This document shows positions 32,225 to 43,480 of a DNA stretch of 64,000 bases, piece by piece (positions within the stretch are counted from its first letter, which is position 1; each line of letters begins with the position of its first letter). The translations under genes were made by a program, and so were the position numbers. The notes under the pieces are model-generated. The model saw only the letters and a program-made list of their open reading frames with translations, ran no database searches and was not told the origin of the DNA. The stretch is from Schistocerca nitens (taxonomy: Eukaryota > Arthropoda > Insecta > Orthoptera > Acrididae). The stretch spans positions 184,565,548-184,629,547 of the forward strand of contig NC_064618.1 of the NCBI RefSeq assembly GCF_023898315.1, read 5' to 3'.

Positions 32225-32525
32225 GTAAAGAGGAGAATAGAAGCGTTGGAGATGTAATGCTGAAGAAGGATTTTGAGAATTAGATGGACTGGAAAGATAA
32301 GGAATAAGGAGGTTCTCCGCAGAATCAGTCACGAGAAGAACATGTTGAAAACGTTGAAAAAGAATGACCCGACGATAACTAATGTGGTAAGATAGAAAGT
32401 AGTAACTTTCATAGTACTTAAGGGAGCTATAGGAGGTAAAAACCTTGGCGGAGACAGAGACTGGAATGTATCCAATAAATAATTGAGAACTTTGGGTAAA
32501 AGTCGTACTCTGAGAACAGTTTTGT
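32225..32525 (+). mobile_element. RTE LINE C-terminal relic
   Basis: RRIEALEM, RRILRIRWTGKIRNKEVLRR and DRDWNVSNK-like words follow the order of the RTE C-terminus (compare RIEAFEMWCYRRMLKIRWVD and NEEVLNRI at 63400-63500). It is strongly decayed and lacks both ends. Confidence 0.6.
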
Positions 32526-34244
32526 GCAGAGGTAGTATTCGAGTGTGCCACATCAACAGGAATTAATTCGCATTCACAAATACACACCCGTAATTTCCGA
32601 ATTGCTAATATTACGTGACACGAGCGCTGCTGCACTTCTGCTAGTTCACTGACCACTCTAATTGCCTAAAAATTGTTTGACATAGTTCAGTTTTTCGCAT
32701 TGACGCTTCCAGAACACATGTTCACAATCTACGTTCCCTCCGTTCATTCAGTTCTCGTTGCTGTACTTCTTTTTATCACTCTCGCCCAGAGGACGAATCA
32801 GTCTTCCACATTCCAACCGTGGCCTCTGTCGCCTTAATAGCGACTGGCGAGCTGCATCGAGTTGACAGTTGGTTCTAATCTCGTTCGATTCCTTCCAGCT
32901 TCTCAAGTAAACATTCGCACATTAGATAACTTCGTAGCCACAGAGAACGAAACAGTGTAGCACGCTTTCCTCTGAACGCCTCCTCTTAACAAATAGTCTG
33001 TTTTTTACACGCGGACCAGCGTAATTGGACACTTTCGCTTGCTGACTTCTTAAATCGTTGTTTTTTTACAGTCGTTAATTCATTATCTTGACTGTGAGTA
33101 CTTTCCGCTGTGCCTCGTTCCCTCCCTCTTCCAGATTAACTAAAAAAATAGTTTTTAGTGCTGGCTACTGATACTCCAGTCTTCGTAATATATAAGGTCA
33201 GCTCGTAAACACCGATTACCTCGCAATGCTGAACTTATTCAGTGTCTTGTCTCTCATAACACGACAGCTCATTAACTACGCTTCCGCCTGTTACTGAGCT
33301 CTTCACTATAGATCTCCTGTTTCACTCTGTCCCCACAGCTTCGCTTTCAGTATATTCCTTCCGTCCATCCTCTTCTGTTCATTTCTTCCCTCCAGCCCCT
33401 TCTTCCATTTTACTGAAATGTTCTATATCCTACTCGCCTTCTATTCTTCCACAATCCTCGTCCTTTAATTACATATCTTTACATCCTCTTTCACTGCACT
33501 TTCATCTACTGGTGACTCTTTACCCTTCATGCTGACATTTCCAGTCTCATGGCAACTGACAATACTAGCTCCTCCGCTTCCACCTTCTACAACAATAGTT
33601 TCTCCTCAAAAGATTTATCGTTACTACCCCACTACCCCTTCAATTGGTCTCTTCCTTCTTTTTGCTACACGATTGCCCATATACGACGTGGGTTTTGAAG
33701 AGATTGTCTACATAATGTAACTATTCTTTCTTCCAACTTCTTCCTCACACATATTAATCCACTTCCATCCTCCTCCTCATCTTGTCTTTCGTTGTTTTTG
33801 TGACTTCACTTTCACATCCCTCATGCGGAGACTGGGATTCCGTATCATCATCTCCGTTGAGCCGCATTTGCATTAATCGGACTCTTATTTGGTTCCATGC
33901 GTTTGTCATTGTATGGTCATTGTGCGTGAACACCTCATAATTCGCTTGTGCTCATGGTGTTGTGAGTGATGTCACATCGTCCTACATCATGAATGAACTC
34001 CACTCCGTTTGCTTCACGTAACTCACTGTTGCGTGTTAAGTCACTTCCGTCAGTGGAATCTTTGTTCCTACTGCTCGCCGTTCGACGCCCCGCTTAGCTG
34101 CCTATGACATGACTCTCGCCTACCTGCATGCCGCCTTCTCGCTGTCTGCCCCATGCCAGCATTCTGCGACATAGTACTCTAGCGTATATTTTACTTTCTA
34201 CACTGCCGAGTCTGTGTGGTAGGGTATTGCGTGTGTTGTTACTT
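32526..34244. other. No gene; pyrimidine-rich stretch 33290-33800
   Basis: No coding homology. Around 33290-33800 the plus strand is strongly C/T-rich (repeated CTTCC, TCCTC words), which explains the open frame at 33529-33720. Confidence 0.5.
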
Positions 34245-34254
34245 GCGTTGGTAT

Positions 34255-34726
34255 TGTATTGTATTTTATGTTAACCGGGGACCTAGAAACGACGGAGGGG
34301 CTCCGTCTCTGCCGCAGCCGCAGTGGTCCCCAACCCCACGCGACTACCGCACTCCACTTCAACCCTCCGCCGCCCCAAACCGAACCCAGGGTTATTGTGC
34401 GGTTCGGCCCACGGTGGACCCCCGCAGGGAACGTCTCATACCAGACGAGTGTAACCCCTATGTTTGCGTGGTAGAGTAACGGTGGTGTACGCGTACGAGG
34501 AGAAGTTGTTTGCGCAGCAATCGCCGACATAGTGTAACTGAGGCGGAATAAGGGGAACTAGCCCGCATTCGCCGAGTCAGATGGAAAACCGCCTAAAAAC
34601 CATCCAAATACTGGCCGGTTCACTGGACCTCGACACAAATCCGCCGAGCGGATTCGTACCGGGTACCAGGCGATCCTTCCTGCCCGGAAAGCCGTGCGTT
34701 AGACCGCACGGCCAACCGGGCGGGCT
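34255..34726 (-). mobile_element. tRNA-headed repeat family C, full length
   Basis: A 472-bp unit flanked by an exact 10-bp duplication GCGTTGGTAT (34245-34254 and 34727-34736). On the minus strand the right end is a tRNA-like head: GCCCGCCCGGTTGGCCGTGC, then TCTAACGCACGG, with B-box-like GGTACGAATCC (34660-34650). The left end is GTTAACATAAAATACAAT. A second copy, interrupted by two SINEs, occurs at 47347-48211. I take it as a long SINE. No protein is encoded, although GC-rich open frames appear on both strands. Confidence 0.8.
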
Positions 34727-34736
34727 GCGTTGGTAT

Positions 34737-35072
34737 ACTAACTGTTCAGCTGTTTCACTGACATGTTGTAGACGAATTTCTAGAAGTGACAAACTGTATT
34801 CACAGTAAGATCTTTCTGTTTTATTCTGATATTGTTTGCATTCTGGCTCGTATTGGCTGTATCATCTTCGTCGTATATTTCTTGTTCCTGATCCCGGTTG
34901 TTGCTTCACGTACGTGTTGGCCTCCAAACATGCTCGAGTCCCTTTTCCGTATTGTTTGGCATATTATCTGTACTACTGTCATCTAATTGAGTTCTTCCGT
35001 TGCCTTTTACATTGTTAGGTCATCTTGGGTAGCCTCAGCCACAAAGCTTCAAATCCGCTGTTTTCGACGTAT
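34737..35072. other. No feature recognised
   Basis: No domain or repeat seen; short hydrophobic open frames only. Confidence 0.45.
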
Positions 35073-35074
35073 TA

Positions 35075-35893
35075 GGGGCAGTCAAACGAAAATCAGACAG
35101 ATGGACCAACAGAAGGTAAACTGTTTATTATTTCATAAGTAATCGCCATAACTGTCTACATATTTATCCATCTGTCAGACAAGACGTTCAGTGGCTTAAT
35201 GGAAAAATGTTTCTTGTTACCAATGGAGCTAAGACTGTAGCGAGAGTGCACCTCTATGCCCGAAACAAATCGACGATCATTAATATCTTTCTTCAGGGAT
35301 CCAACAATATCATGAACGCGTTAGGTCTTCTGAGCGAAATCTCTGCAGCGTAATCAAAACAACCGTGGAAATATGAGGGTGGGCATTATCCTGCAACAGA
35401 ATGAAGCCGCCCGTCAACGTTCCTGGTCGTTTGGACTTCATGACGCATTTTATTTTCTGAAGCGTCCGCGTATCGCTGTGCGTTAATTGTAGAACTGTTT
35501 TCTAGAATGTCATTGAACAACATGTCATTGTAGTCAAAGATAAAGCTCGTCAATAATTTCCCTGAGATGCCGTGCCTGCTGTTTCGATTACGGTGTACAT
35601 ATTTCACTGAGAAGCTCTTACACATCACCCATACTGTCCCGAGCTCTCCCCATGTGATTTCGATATGTTTTGGAGCGGTGAAGAAAAATATTTATAGCCG
35701 TCGATTTGCTTCGGACAGAGATGTGCAGGCCTTGGTGTAACCATGGTTCCGTCCGTAGGCAACGACAAACATTTTTCCATTAAGCACTGACCGCCTTACC
35801 TCACAGTGGGATAAATGCATTAACAGTTATGAAGATTCTTTTGAAATAATGAACAGTTTATTTTCCATCTGTTCGTTTTCATTTAACTGCCCC
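35075..35893 (-). mobile_element. mariner-type element, internally deleted
   Basis: Terminal inverted repeats GGGGCAGTCAAACGAAAA (35075-35092) and, at the right, TTTTCATTTAACTGCCCC (35876-35893). Left flank is TA; right flank is AA, so the TA duplication has mutated or was lost. The minus strand encodes a degenerate C-terminal half: ILENSSTINAQRYAD (the usual family word is STTINA.YY), then LQDNAHPHISTVV (second catalytic Asp) and a decayed tail. The N-terminal half is missing, so it is a non-autonomous copy of a family distinct from 15195-16564. Confidence 0.78.
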
Positions 35894-35924
35894 AATCTGT
35901 TATTCAGGCGTTATTCAGGCGTTC

Positions 35925-37170
35925 TATTGACACTGAATTTTGATTCTGTGCACTTTACTGTTCTCAGAAAACTGTCTACATGCTGCCACGGCCCTCCACG
36001 AAACCATTTCTTGTACTGCTTTTGGTAGTTTCCTCCATACTTCGGAAATCTCTAATTCGTCGATAACAAACATGTTTGTGTGGCGCATCTTATTAAGCAT
36101 TGGCAGTAGGCTGAAACACTTCCTGTGCTGCACCCTGGGCTCCAAATTAAATCGCTCACTACATTTGTACTTCAGTTGTCAACGTTTCTGAATTTCTACA
36201 TAAACTCTCGATACGTTTACCATTTGCTTCATATCCCGTGTGCGCAATGCTAGCTGCATTCTTTCATCAAACTGAAAGCCACTTCTGTCTTACTTGCATC
36301 AGTCCCGCTTGCTGGTATATTCTTTTGTAAGTAATTCACAAAACCCTGAGAGTGGACAGCTCCTACTAATCTAAATTTCAGATTGCCGAATTTTGTTTTT
36401 TCACAATGCCATTCCAAGTTTGCGTCCTGTATTCCACATACCACATCAGGCCTAGGAACATATTCAATTTGTTGAACTATGTTGCTTATTTGCTGTTCTA
36501 CTACAGTGGCTCCATCCTGCAGTGTTTATACACTGATCCCAGTTTGAAGTTTTCCGGTAAACTCCTCCACGCTGCTCTCCACAGACATGGCTCGTTCAGT
36601 AACTTTTGTTTTCTACTTCGTATGTCACATTCAATATCCTCTTCTCTGTTTCTTTAGGATTTAGATTTTCTTCACGATTTCCTGCCTTACATTTTTTTTA
36701 GGTATTTCTATGGCCTTTACTTCGCCTGAGCAATGACCTCTTCCAATTTAGTCTAATATGATGTAATCTTATTTTCAGCCGGCCGGGGTGGCCGAACGGT
36801 TCTAGGCGCTACAGTCTGGAACCGCGCGACCGCTACGGTCGCAGGTTCGAATCCTGCCTCGGGCATGGATGTGTGTGATGTCCTTAGGTTAGTTAGGTTT
36901 AAGTAGTTCTAATTTATAGGCGACTGATGACCTTAGAAGTATGTGCCATAGTGCTCAGAGCCATATGAACCATAATCTTATTTTCAAGTTGGCTGCCGCT
37001 TGCTCAGATTTCAGCTTCTAACTTGGTTCGAACCTCCTCGGTTTTGTTTTTCAGCTCACTGTTACCAGTTTCCGTTGCATCCAGCCTCTCTGATTTACTG
37101 TGATATGCTTTTACTCATTTTATCTCTTTCTCTCTTGTTTATAATTCACGTTCCAGTTGTCTTTGGACTA
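35925..37170 (-). pseudogene. Possible retrotransposon gag remnant, split by a SINE
   Basis: On the minus strand, from 37170 leftward, Glu/Lys/Thr-rich coiled-coil-like words appear (SERLDATETGNSELKNKTEE, VRTKLEAEI). After the SINE at 36778-36973 come LKLEEVIAQAK and then a longer frame, EYVPRPDVVCGIQDANLEWH, VHSQGFVNYLQKNIPASGTD, and LPKAVQEMVSWRAV near 36000. The pattern 'H...F...L...D..K...A' and the coiled coil before it are what a Gypsy or similar gag shows, but identity is weak. Several stops are present. It could be another degraded protein. Confidence 0.35.
36778..36973 (+). mobile_element. SINE family A, full length
   Basis: Exact 13-bp target duplication AATCTTATTTTCA at 36765-36777 and 36974-36986. 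The head GCCGGCCGGGGTGGCCGAAC, exact B box GGTTCGAATCC, body GATGTGTGTGATGTCCTTAG and end GTGCTCAGAGCCATATGAAC are all present. One of the best preserved copies in the window. Confidence 0.93.
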
Positions 37171-40100
37171 CTCTCATTTTTGTAACGATTTTGCTTTATA
37201 ATCATGTTGTCATTTCCTTCATAGCCTGGAATAATTACATAAGATTAGTACTCAGTTCTTCCGGCGAAACTACTGTACTGTAATATTTGTAATTGTTGGC
37301 TGATCTCATTCCGTTGCTTCATCTGCTCTTTCCTTCTGTTGTACACGGTTGCCTCTGACCGTCTGTTCAATTGTTTCTTCTACAAAGACCAGTTTGATGC
37401 CTCAACTCAGTCTATATCTCTTGTACGAGAACAGCTGAAATGGTCTAAACAGGCGCTGTCTGTTATGATATTAACGGCACCTGTCACACAGTTGCTAAAT
37501 AAAACGACTAATTCGCCTATCTAATATCGGAAACTGGTCTTTAAGTATGTATGTATAAATCGCAGTCACTTTTTTTAGCTAAGTGTTGTATTTATTAAAC
37601 TACAATTCTTTTAGCAAGACTCTAATGACTGTCTCCATACTTACTACAGTTTTGTCACGATAAATCACGGTTGAGCAAATTCCTGCACCGAACTGATTAT
37701 GTCCCACGTCCACTCATACTAATAAAAGTAAACTGCAGTTTACACACGTGCACTGATTCTCCCACAGAAGATAGATACGCTTACAATATTACAGAAATGT
37801 TCAAAATTTCCAAAGGCGAGTGGATTGTGCTTCATCTTATCCAAAGATACTGAGCGGTTCTAACAGCATTGTAAATTTTCTTTCATCAATATTAAACGTG
37901 TTGTAAGTTCGTTACAATCAATTCGCACAACCTATGTGTGAATAATTGTAACTGAAATTGTAGTGAAAGATGGCTGTGACAAAATTATTTCATTTGGATA
38001 CATAGTCATGTACATCAAGTGTCATTTTTGATTGCTGTATTAATGTAATATCAGAACTGAAAGTATCCCCGAGAAAACCAAATTCTGTTAACAATGAGAG
38101 GTGGCAGAAGTAGCATTGAGACAGAATTCATGTTCAAAAAACAGAGGTTTTCTTATTAGTTTAGACGGCGATGTTAAGCATTCGACTGCAAGAAGTATTT
38201 TAACTTTCCCTGTGATGCACTTAAGAAAACGTGTTGAGTCTCGATTTGAACTTTTGAAATAATTATCACTATTCTGATCTAATTTTTTGCCGAATATACT
38301 GAAATATTGCGAGTGGCATGTTAATACACTCATTATCACAATATTTTTGAAAATGGCTCCACCAAATATGAACAAATAATTTATTTTCTATGTTCACCTG
38401 CATATGTAGCAATAGCACTGATTGAAGAAGGTGGCACTCCCCCATCTAAGAAGATGTTTCGTTGAAATGAGAAGCTGTGATTGCGCCAATGACCAATTTC
38501 GTAAGTGGACAAATTGGTGCAAAAACGCTGAAGACTCAGACAGCAGCTTGTTACACCATACCGCTACTGAAACTTCTTTCTATACTTGGGATATTTAAAT
38601 GGGATACACTGGGTTAATTCACAAACAGACAATGTTTCATAAACACAACAATAGACGACCACTCAATAATTTCATTACATGACGAGCTTTTAATGTTTTA
38701 ACACTCAAAATTTAATCAGTACTTTGCCCAGAAAATAAATGCTCTGTTAATGATTACCCTGTAAACTATAATTTCTTCCCGTACCAGCGACCTAAACTGA
38801 CACATTCAACTCATTCTTTGTAGTTCACTGTCTCTCCACTAGTATCACTAAATTACACAAGTCTTTTATCCTCACATAATCAGTGCTATAATTAGGTATT
38901 TTTGAGTGAACCCAGATGTCTCGGATTCTTCGAGTTCGCTGACTCCCTTCTGCGATTTTAAATTTTAGTTCTTCTATAGTCTCTCTTCTATCTTATCCAT
39001 TCTCAGGGCCTTTACTCCATCTGTGGAAACTTTTTCTTTCTGCTCATGACAGAACTTAAAAACCGCTCCCATTGGCTGAATACTTCGACTTTCCTGTCCG
39101 TGTAGCTCCATCCGTCCGTTACTACAACGAAACTACTTACCTTCCTCAAAATACGCCAAATAATTCATCTTAGCCCATCTCTCACATCAGATTCCTATCG
39201 TCAACTACCACTACAGCATTACAAAGATAAAGATTAAATGTACCAGGCCATAGTACTTTCTACTTACACTTGCATTACGTGAAATTTTGCATATGGTTTT
39301 ACATACAGTACAAAAAACGCACAGTTTTATAAGCTACACGTCGACTTAGAATTTGTATTTTAAAAAAGTATAACATATATTACATGTGGATTTGCATTGA
39401 AATGTTAAGAGACGAACAAAATATATTAGACGAAATTATCATCTCCGTCACAACTTCACCACGTGTATTTACATTAATCTCTAGCTGCTAACGTTCCCAT
39501 CCTTTTTTCCACTACTAAATCTTCACTTATTCCATGAATTACCTCTATGTCACTCCCATGATGTTTAATTTGTGACCTTACTTTGTACATTCTTGTATCA
39601 ACTTGATGGTCATTTGCTCTATATCTCCCTATCTTAGCCTACATTCCCATGAAAACAGCCTTGTGACTGAGAGATGGCAACGGTGGGGATGGCCGGGGCA
39701 GTATTGCCATCGCGCACAGCCACGCTACACAAGGCGCTGGAGTTAATTGCAAAAGAGGCAACACAGCGGTCACGAGGCGCTCGACAGAGAACTACGTATC
39801 ACCAGACTCGCTGAAACCTTTATCACAAAGTAATTTTAATCGGAGGATAAAATAAGTTCGTCGTCTGTGAATTGTGCTAATAGCGATGTGTTGTTGTTTA
39901 TGGGCACGTTCAGACTTTTATATTTTCGTTAGAATGCTGTATTATTTTGTCTTAATGAAATGAATTACAGCGCATTTTTGAATACCAGTGAAAATGATGA
40001 AATGTCTGCAGTGGTTTTAAGCTAAATTACTGAAGAAAAAATTCATTCTCTTAGCTCATCTCGATCAATTTTGTTGATATTGACAATGTAACCGATACGT

Positions 40101-41786
40101 GGAAAAATATTCGGAGCGTTGTTAATGAGATCCCAGCTAGCTGCTGCTAGAGTCGTACAAGTGGACACCGGTGTATGTTATAATCGAATTGGCAGTTACA
40201 TGAATAATTACCTATATCGACAGGCGTTTGGTCGATCTGCTCTGCTGTGAGACGGTTAAGATTAACAGCACACCGTTGGAACCATTACGCTAAGTCTTGA
40301 TATTAAAGCAGTGTTAATTACGCTTTGAGGGTGATCTCGTTATACGTCCGCAGCTGGGACATGGAACACTGAATGGATAGTTTATTATGCTGTTAGAGTG
40401 GAACACGTAGCCATTGCTGTGATGGAAGACCCATTAGCCATGCTGAGGATTTATTACATCATTTGCGTTGACGTTCATTGACGTACACTAAAAGTTTCAT
40501 AATTTCAGCGCAGTGCACGAGTCTTTCAGTGCAAGGAAGATGGAAGAGTATGTTCAACGTCTCATCGAACGAATAAAGGAAAAACAGATTTCTTTAAAAA
40601 TGGCTATAAAACTTTGCTTAAAAATGAATTGCGATGTAATTTTGTTGTTGTTCGTACGACAATAAATGAATGAGATTCGCTGAAATACATTAGCAATCGA
40701 CGAAAGCGTGCCCTTCTAACGTTGTAATAGAAAACAGAGAAGTACCTCTGACTCAGTGTTTAAATTAAGATTTTGAATGCCGAATTTTTAAATGCAGAGA
40801 ACATCCTATCTTTCGCAATAGATTGTGATATCTGCCAAAACACCGGAGAAATGCGTCTGACGACTCTGAGGAGATGTAGAATATGGTTCATGCTTAATGC
40901 CCGACCAGTGACGTTTGGAAATATTATTCGCGTCAGGTCCACCATGTGCTACATCTGGGAATATTTTTCTGGGCAGACACATCTGCAAAGGGTCTGGGAT
41001 AGTGGTGGGGGGTTGTTCCATGTGTGCAAACATTGGGATGGATCCATCTGAGTTATATTTCCGCAGTAGTGTTCAGTATGAGCCACCACCGTACGATCTA
41101 TGATAGCGTCTACACATGGGTACACACATGTTTCTCTTTTAGTGATGAAGGCTGTGGCCGAAAGCTTTAAGTGCATTTCAATTTTGCCTGTCTGCAACTT
41201 AATGTGTACTTATGGTAATTAGCACTTTGTCTTTCCTACATTGAAGATATGGAGTCTGTTATTTATACAGAGGGAGATAGTGTGACACGATGTCACATTT
41301 AGAAAACAATCGTCACTACACCGATGCAGTGATCAGTAGAGTTGAGCTGTAACGATCAGATTATAGAGAGAGGGCATTACGCAACAAGTGCTTCAATAGA
41401 GGAAAGACGTTTCATTCTAGAGAATGAAACATGGCTTCATCGGGACAATGTCATATTCAAAATAGTTCTGTAAGTATGATGAAACAGCATAGTTTTTTAT
41501 TTTGATGCTGTGACATACTCTCCCAATACATACGAGCATTAAGTCACATCTAACACTACTGCCCATCATTTGTCTAATTTTTAAAGTATTTTATCCTCCT
41601 TTTCATCACTTTTTTCCATTTTTGTCTCCAGCAGTGTCAGTTTAAGATTAAGATATATATTACTGCTTTTGACACATATAAAACTGCCTATTTTGGAAGT
41701 CAGTGAACGCATATCGCAAATAAAGGGACAGAGACTAAGATGTAGCCAGCGTATATATTCTCCATATCACATCGTCATGGTGGTAT
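37171..41786. other. No gene recognised
   Basis: About 4.6 kb without coding homology. It includes a 22-nt hairpin near 41410-41431 (GTTTCATTCT / AGAATGAAAC arms). Around 41145-41250, GGCCGAAAGCTTTAAGTGC and CCTGTCTGCAACTTAATG recall an abundant locust repeat, but the match is too weak to define. Confidence 0.45.
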
Positions 41787-42387
41787 TGTAAGTAGTCTGT
41801 TTAGGTTTTTTTATTGGTAACGCCACGTAGCACTCTGTATGAAAAACATTGGCTGTGCTGTGTGCAGTCTGTGGCTAGTTTGCATTGTTGTCTGCCATTG
41901 TAGTGTTGGGCAGCTCGATGTGAACAGCGCGTAGCATTGCGCAGTTGGAGGTGAGCCGCCAGCAGTGGTGGATGTGGGGAAGTGAGATGGCGGATTTTTG
42001 AGAATGGATAATCTGGAGGTGTGTCCATCAGAAACAGTACATTTGTAAGAATGGACGTCATGAACTGCTATATATATGTATTATGACTATTAAGGTAAAT
42101 ACGTTGTTTTCTCTGTCAAAATCTTTCATTTGTTACTATGCCTATCAGTAGTTAGTGCCTTCAGTAGTTTGAATCTTTTATTCAGCTGGCAGTAGTGGCG
42201 CTCGCTATGTTGCAGTAGTTCGAGTAACGAAGATTTTTGGTGAGGTATGTGATTTGTGAGAGGTATAGGTTAATGTTAGTCAGGGCCATTCTTTTGTAGA
42301 GATTTTTGAAAGTCAGATTGCGTTGCGCTAAAATATAGTTGTCAGTTTAAGCACAGTCATGTATAATTTTTCTAAGGGGACGTTTCA
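41787..42387 (+). repeat. Probable solo LTR, 601 bp
   Basis: It starts TGTAAGTAGTCTGTTTAGG and ends AAGGGGACGTTTCA (TG...CA), flanked by GTAT at 41783-41786 and 42388-42391. No internal coding region or second copy lies nearby, so recombination between LTRs is the simplest explanation. Parts of it (TTATTGGTAACGCCACGTAG; CAGTAGTGGCGCTCGC) match an abundant Schistocerca repeat as I remember it. The strand is provisional. Confidence 0.65.
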
Positions 42388-42627
42388 GTATGTATTACAA
42401 CTGTTTCGCAAATGGATTGCCAGGGTCACCCGATAGCTCTATCTGACAACCTGCAAACTCCTGTCGCCTTCATCTGTTCAACAAATTAACGTCATACATC
42501 ATGAATTTTTAAATAAGCAACTACACTTTTGCTCCATTAGTATTGTAGAGGACAAAGGGTTATTTTTAGGAAATACAGTGAAAAATTGTGATTTAGTGTG
42601 TTTCAGAGCATGATGCGCCAGCCTCAC

Positions 42628-42746
42628 CGTGATGTCCTTAGGTTAGTTAGGTTTCAGTAGTTCTAAGTTCTAGGGGACAGATGACCATAGATGTTAAGTC
42701 CCATAGTGCTCAGAGCCTTTTTTTTTTTTTTTTTTTTTTTTTTTGA
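42628..42746 (+). mobile_element. 5'-truncated SINE A ending in a T27 tract
   Basis: It begins inside the body (TGATGTCCTTAGGTTAGTTA) and runs to AGTGCTCAGAGCC, then 27 T (42718-42744) and GA. It is flanked by an exact 11-bp duplication GCCAGCCTCAC (42617-42627, 42747-42757). The promoter boxes are lost. The T-run replaces the usual ATTTGAACCATT end of other copies. Confidence 0.88.
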
Positions 42747-42757
42747 GCCAGCCTCAC

Positions 42758-43480
42758 GGCAAACAGTGGACGAAGGCCGGACAGCGCATTATGCAGGTGA
42801 CACAGTTTTGCAACGAGCATCGGTATGTGTGTACGTGCGCGGCAGCCATCAGAACGCAGCATTAGCAGAATTACGCAGGCGCGGGCCGCGTGTTGCGCGG
42901 TTGCGTTAGCCAACTCATCGAGAACCTTCTGACAAACACGCCGCAGCGTAACCGGCGGATTCAGCAGCGGTCTGCACTATTTAAGGGCGAGAGAGGTGGG
43001 CGTCGGCATTCGCTTCCACCGACATGGCGTTCGGTCGCTGTCACGTCATCGTCATCAGGGATGCTGTCTCCGAGGACCGGCCGGTGGTGGGCGTTGCCCG
43101 CTGCTGCACCGGCGACTCCCGGCGTCGTCACGAGCGATAATGGGTTACGTAAACTACCAAGCTGTCTTACTGACAGTTTAATTATGGCATTCTATGTTGC
43201 TCTGCTAGATGGCGGTATATTCATCATATGCAAATACATTTCTATGTCAGTGTGCGATGTATATGCATTGCAAGAATGCAGTTTCAACAGAGCATTAGCT
43301 AATGCTGTCGTCACGAGCACAGCGTCTGCAGGAGACAGGCGAGCTGGGCTGGGCCTCATGCCGCTAACCTCCTACCACCTGCGCAGCCGCTGACCGAGCT
43401 CGGCGTCGCGTTCCCCGGACTGCGGGAATCAGCTCGTCTCCACCACGACACGAGTGGTGGATCTGAGCTACCGGAAAATG
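42758..43480. promoter_or_regulatory. CpG-rich segment, promoter-like
   Basis: CpG-dense on both sides of a 171-bp insertion (43136-43306). A TATA-like TATTTAAG lies at 42978-42985, with GC-rich sequence before and after. The longest ORF (42890-43393) runs straight through the inserted element and is therefore not a gene. It could be a host promoter, a first exon or an LTR; nothing in the sequence decides. Confidence 0.35.
43136..43306 (+). mobile_element. Unclassified 171-bp insertion, copy 1
   Basis: GATAATGGGTTACGTAAACT ... AGCATTAGCTAATGCT, flanked exactly by the 12-bp duplication GTCGTCACGAGC (43124-43135 and 43307-43318). The last 16 bases form a perfect palindrome. There is no A-tail, no B box and no coding capacity. 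It contains ATATGCAAATAC, an octamer-like word. The long target duplication suggests LINE-machinery insertion. The orientation is arbitrary. Confidence 0.8.

Noticed and set aside
34198..34530. 110-codon minus-strand ORF in GC-rich sequence
   Set aside because: It lies inside the tRNA-headed family C repeat; the second copy (47347-48211) does not keep the frame.
41404..41431. Short palindrome GTTTCATTCT-AG-AGAATGAAAC
   Set aside because: Ten-base arms in AT-rich DNA are expected by chance at this scale.
42890..43393. 167-codon ORF in a CpG-rich stretch
   Set aside because: It reads through the 171-bp inserted element at 43136-43306, so the ORF cannot be ancestral coding sequence.
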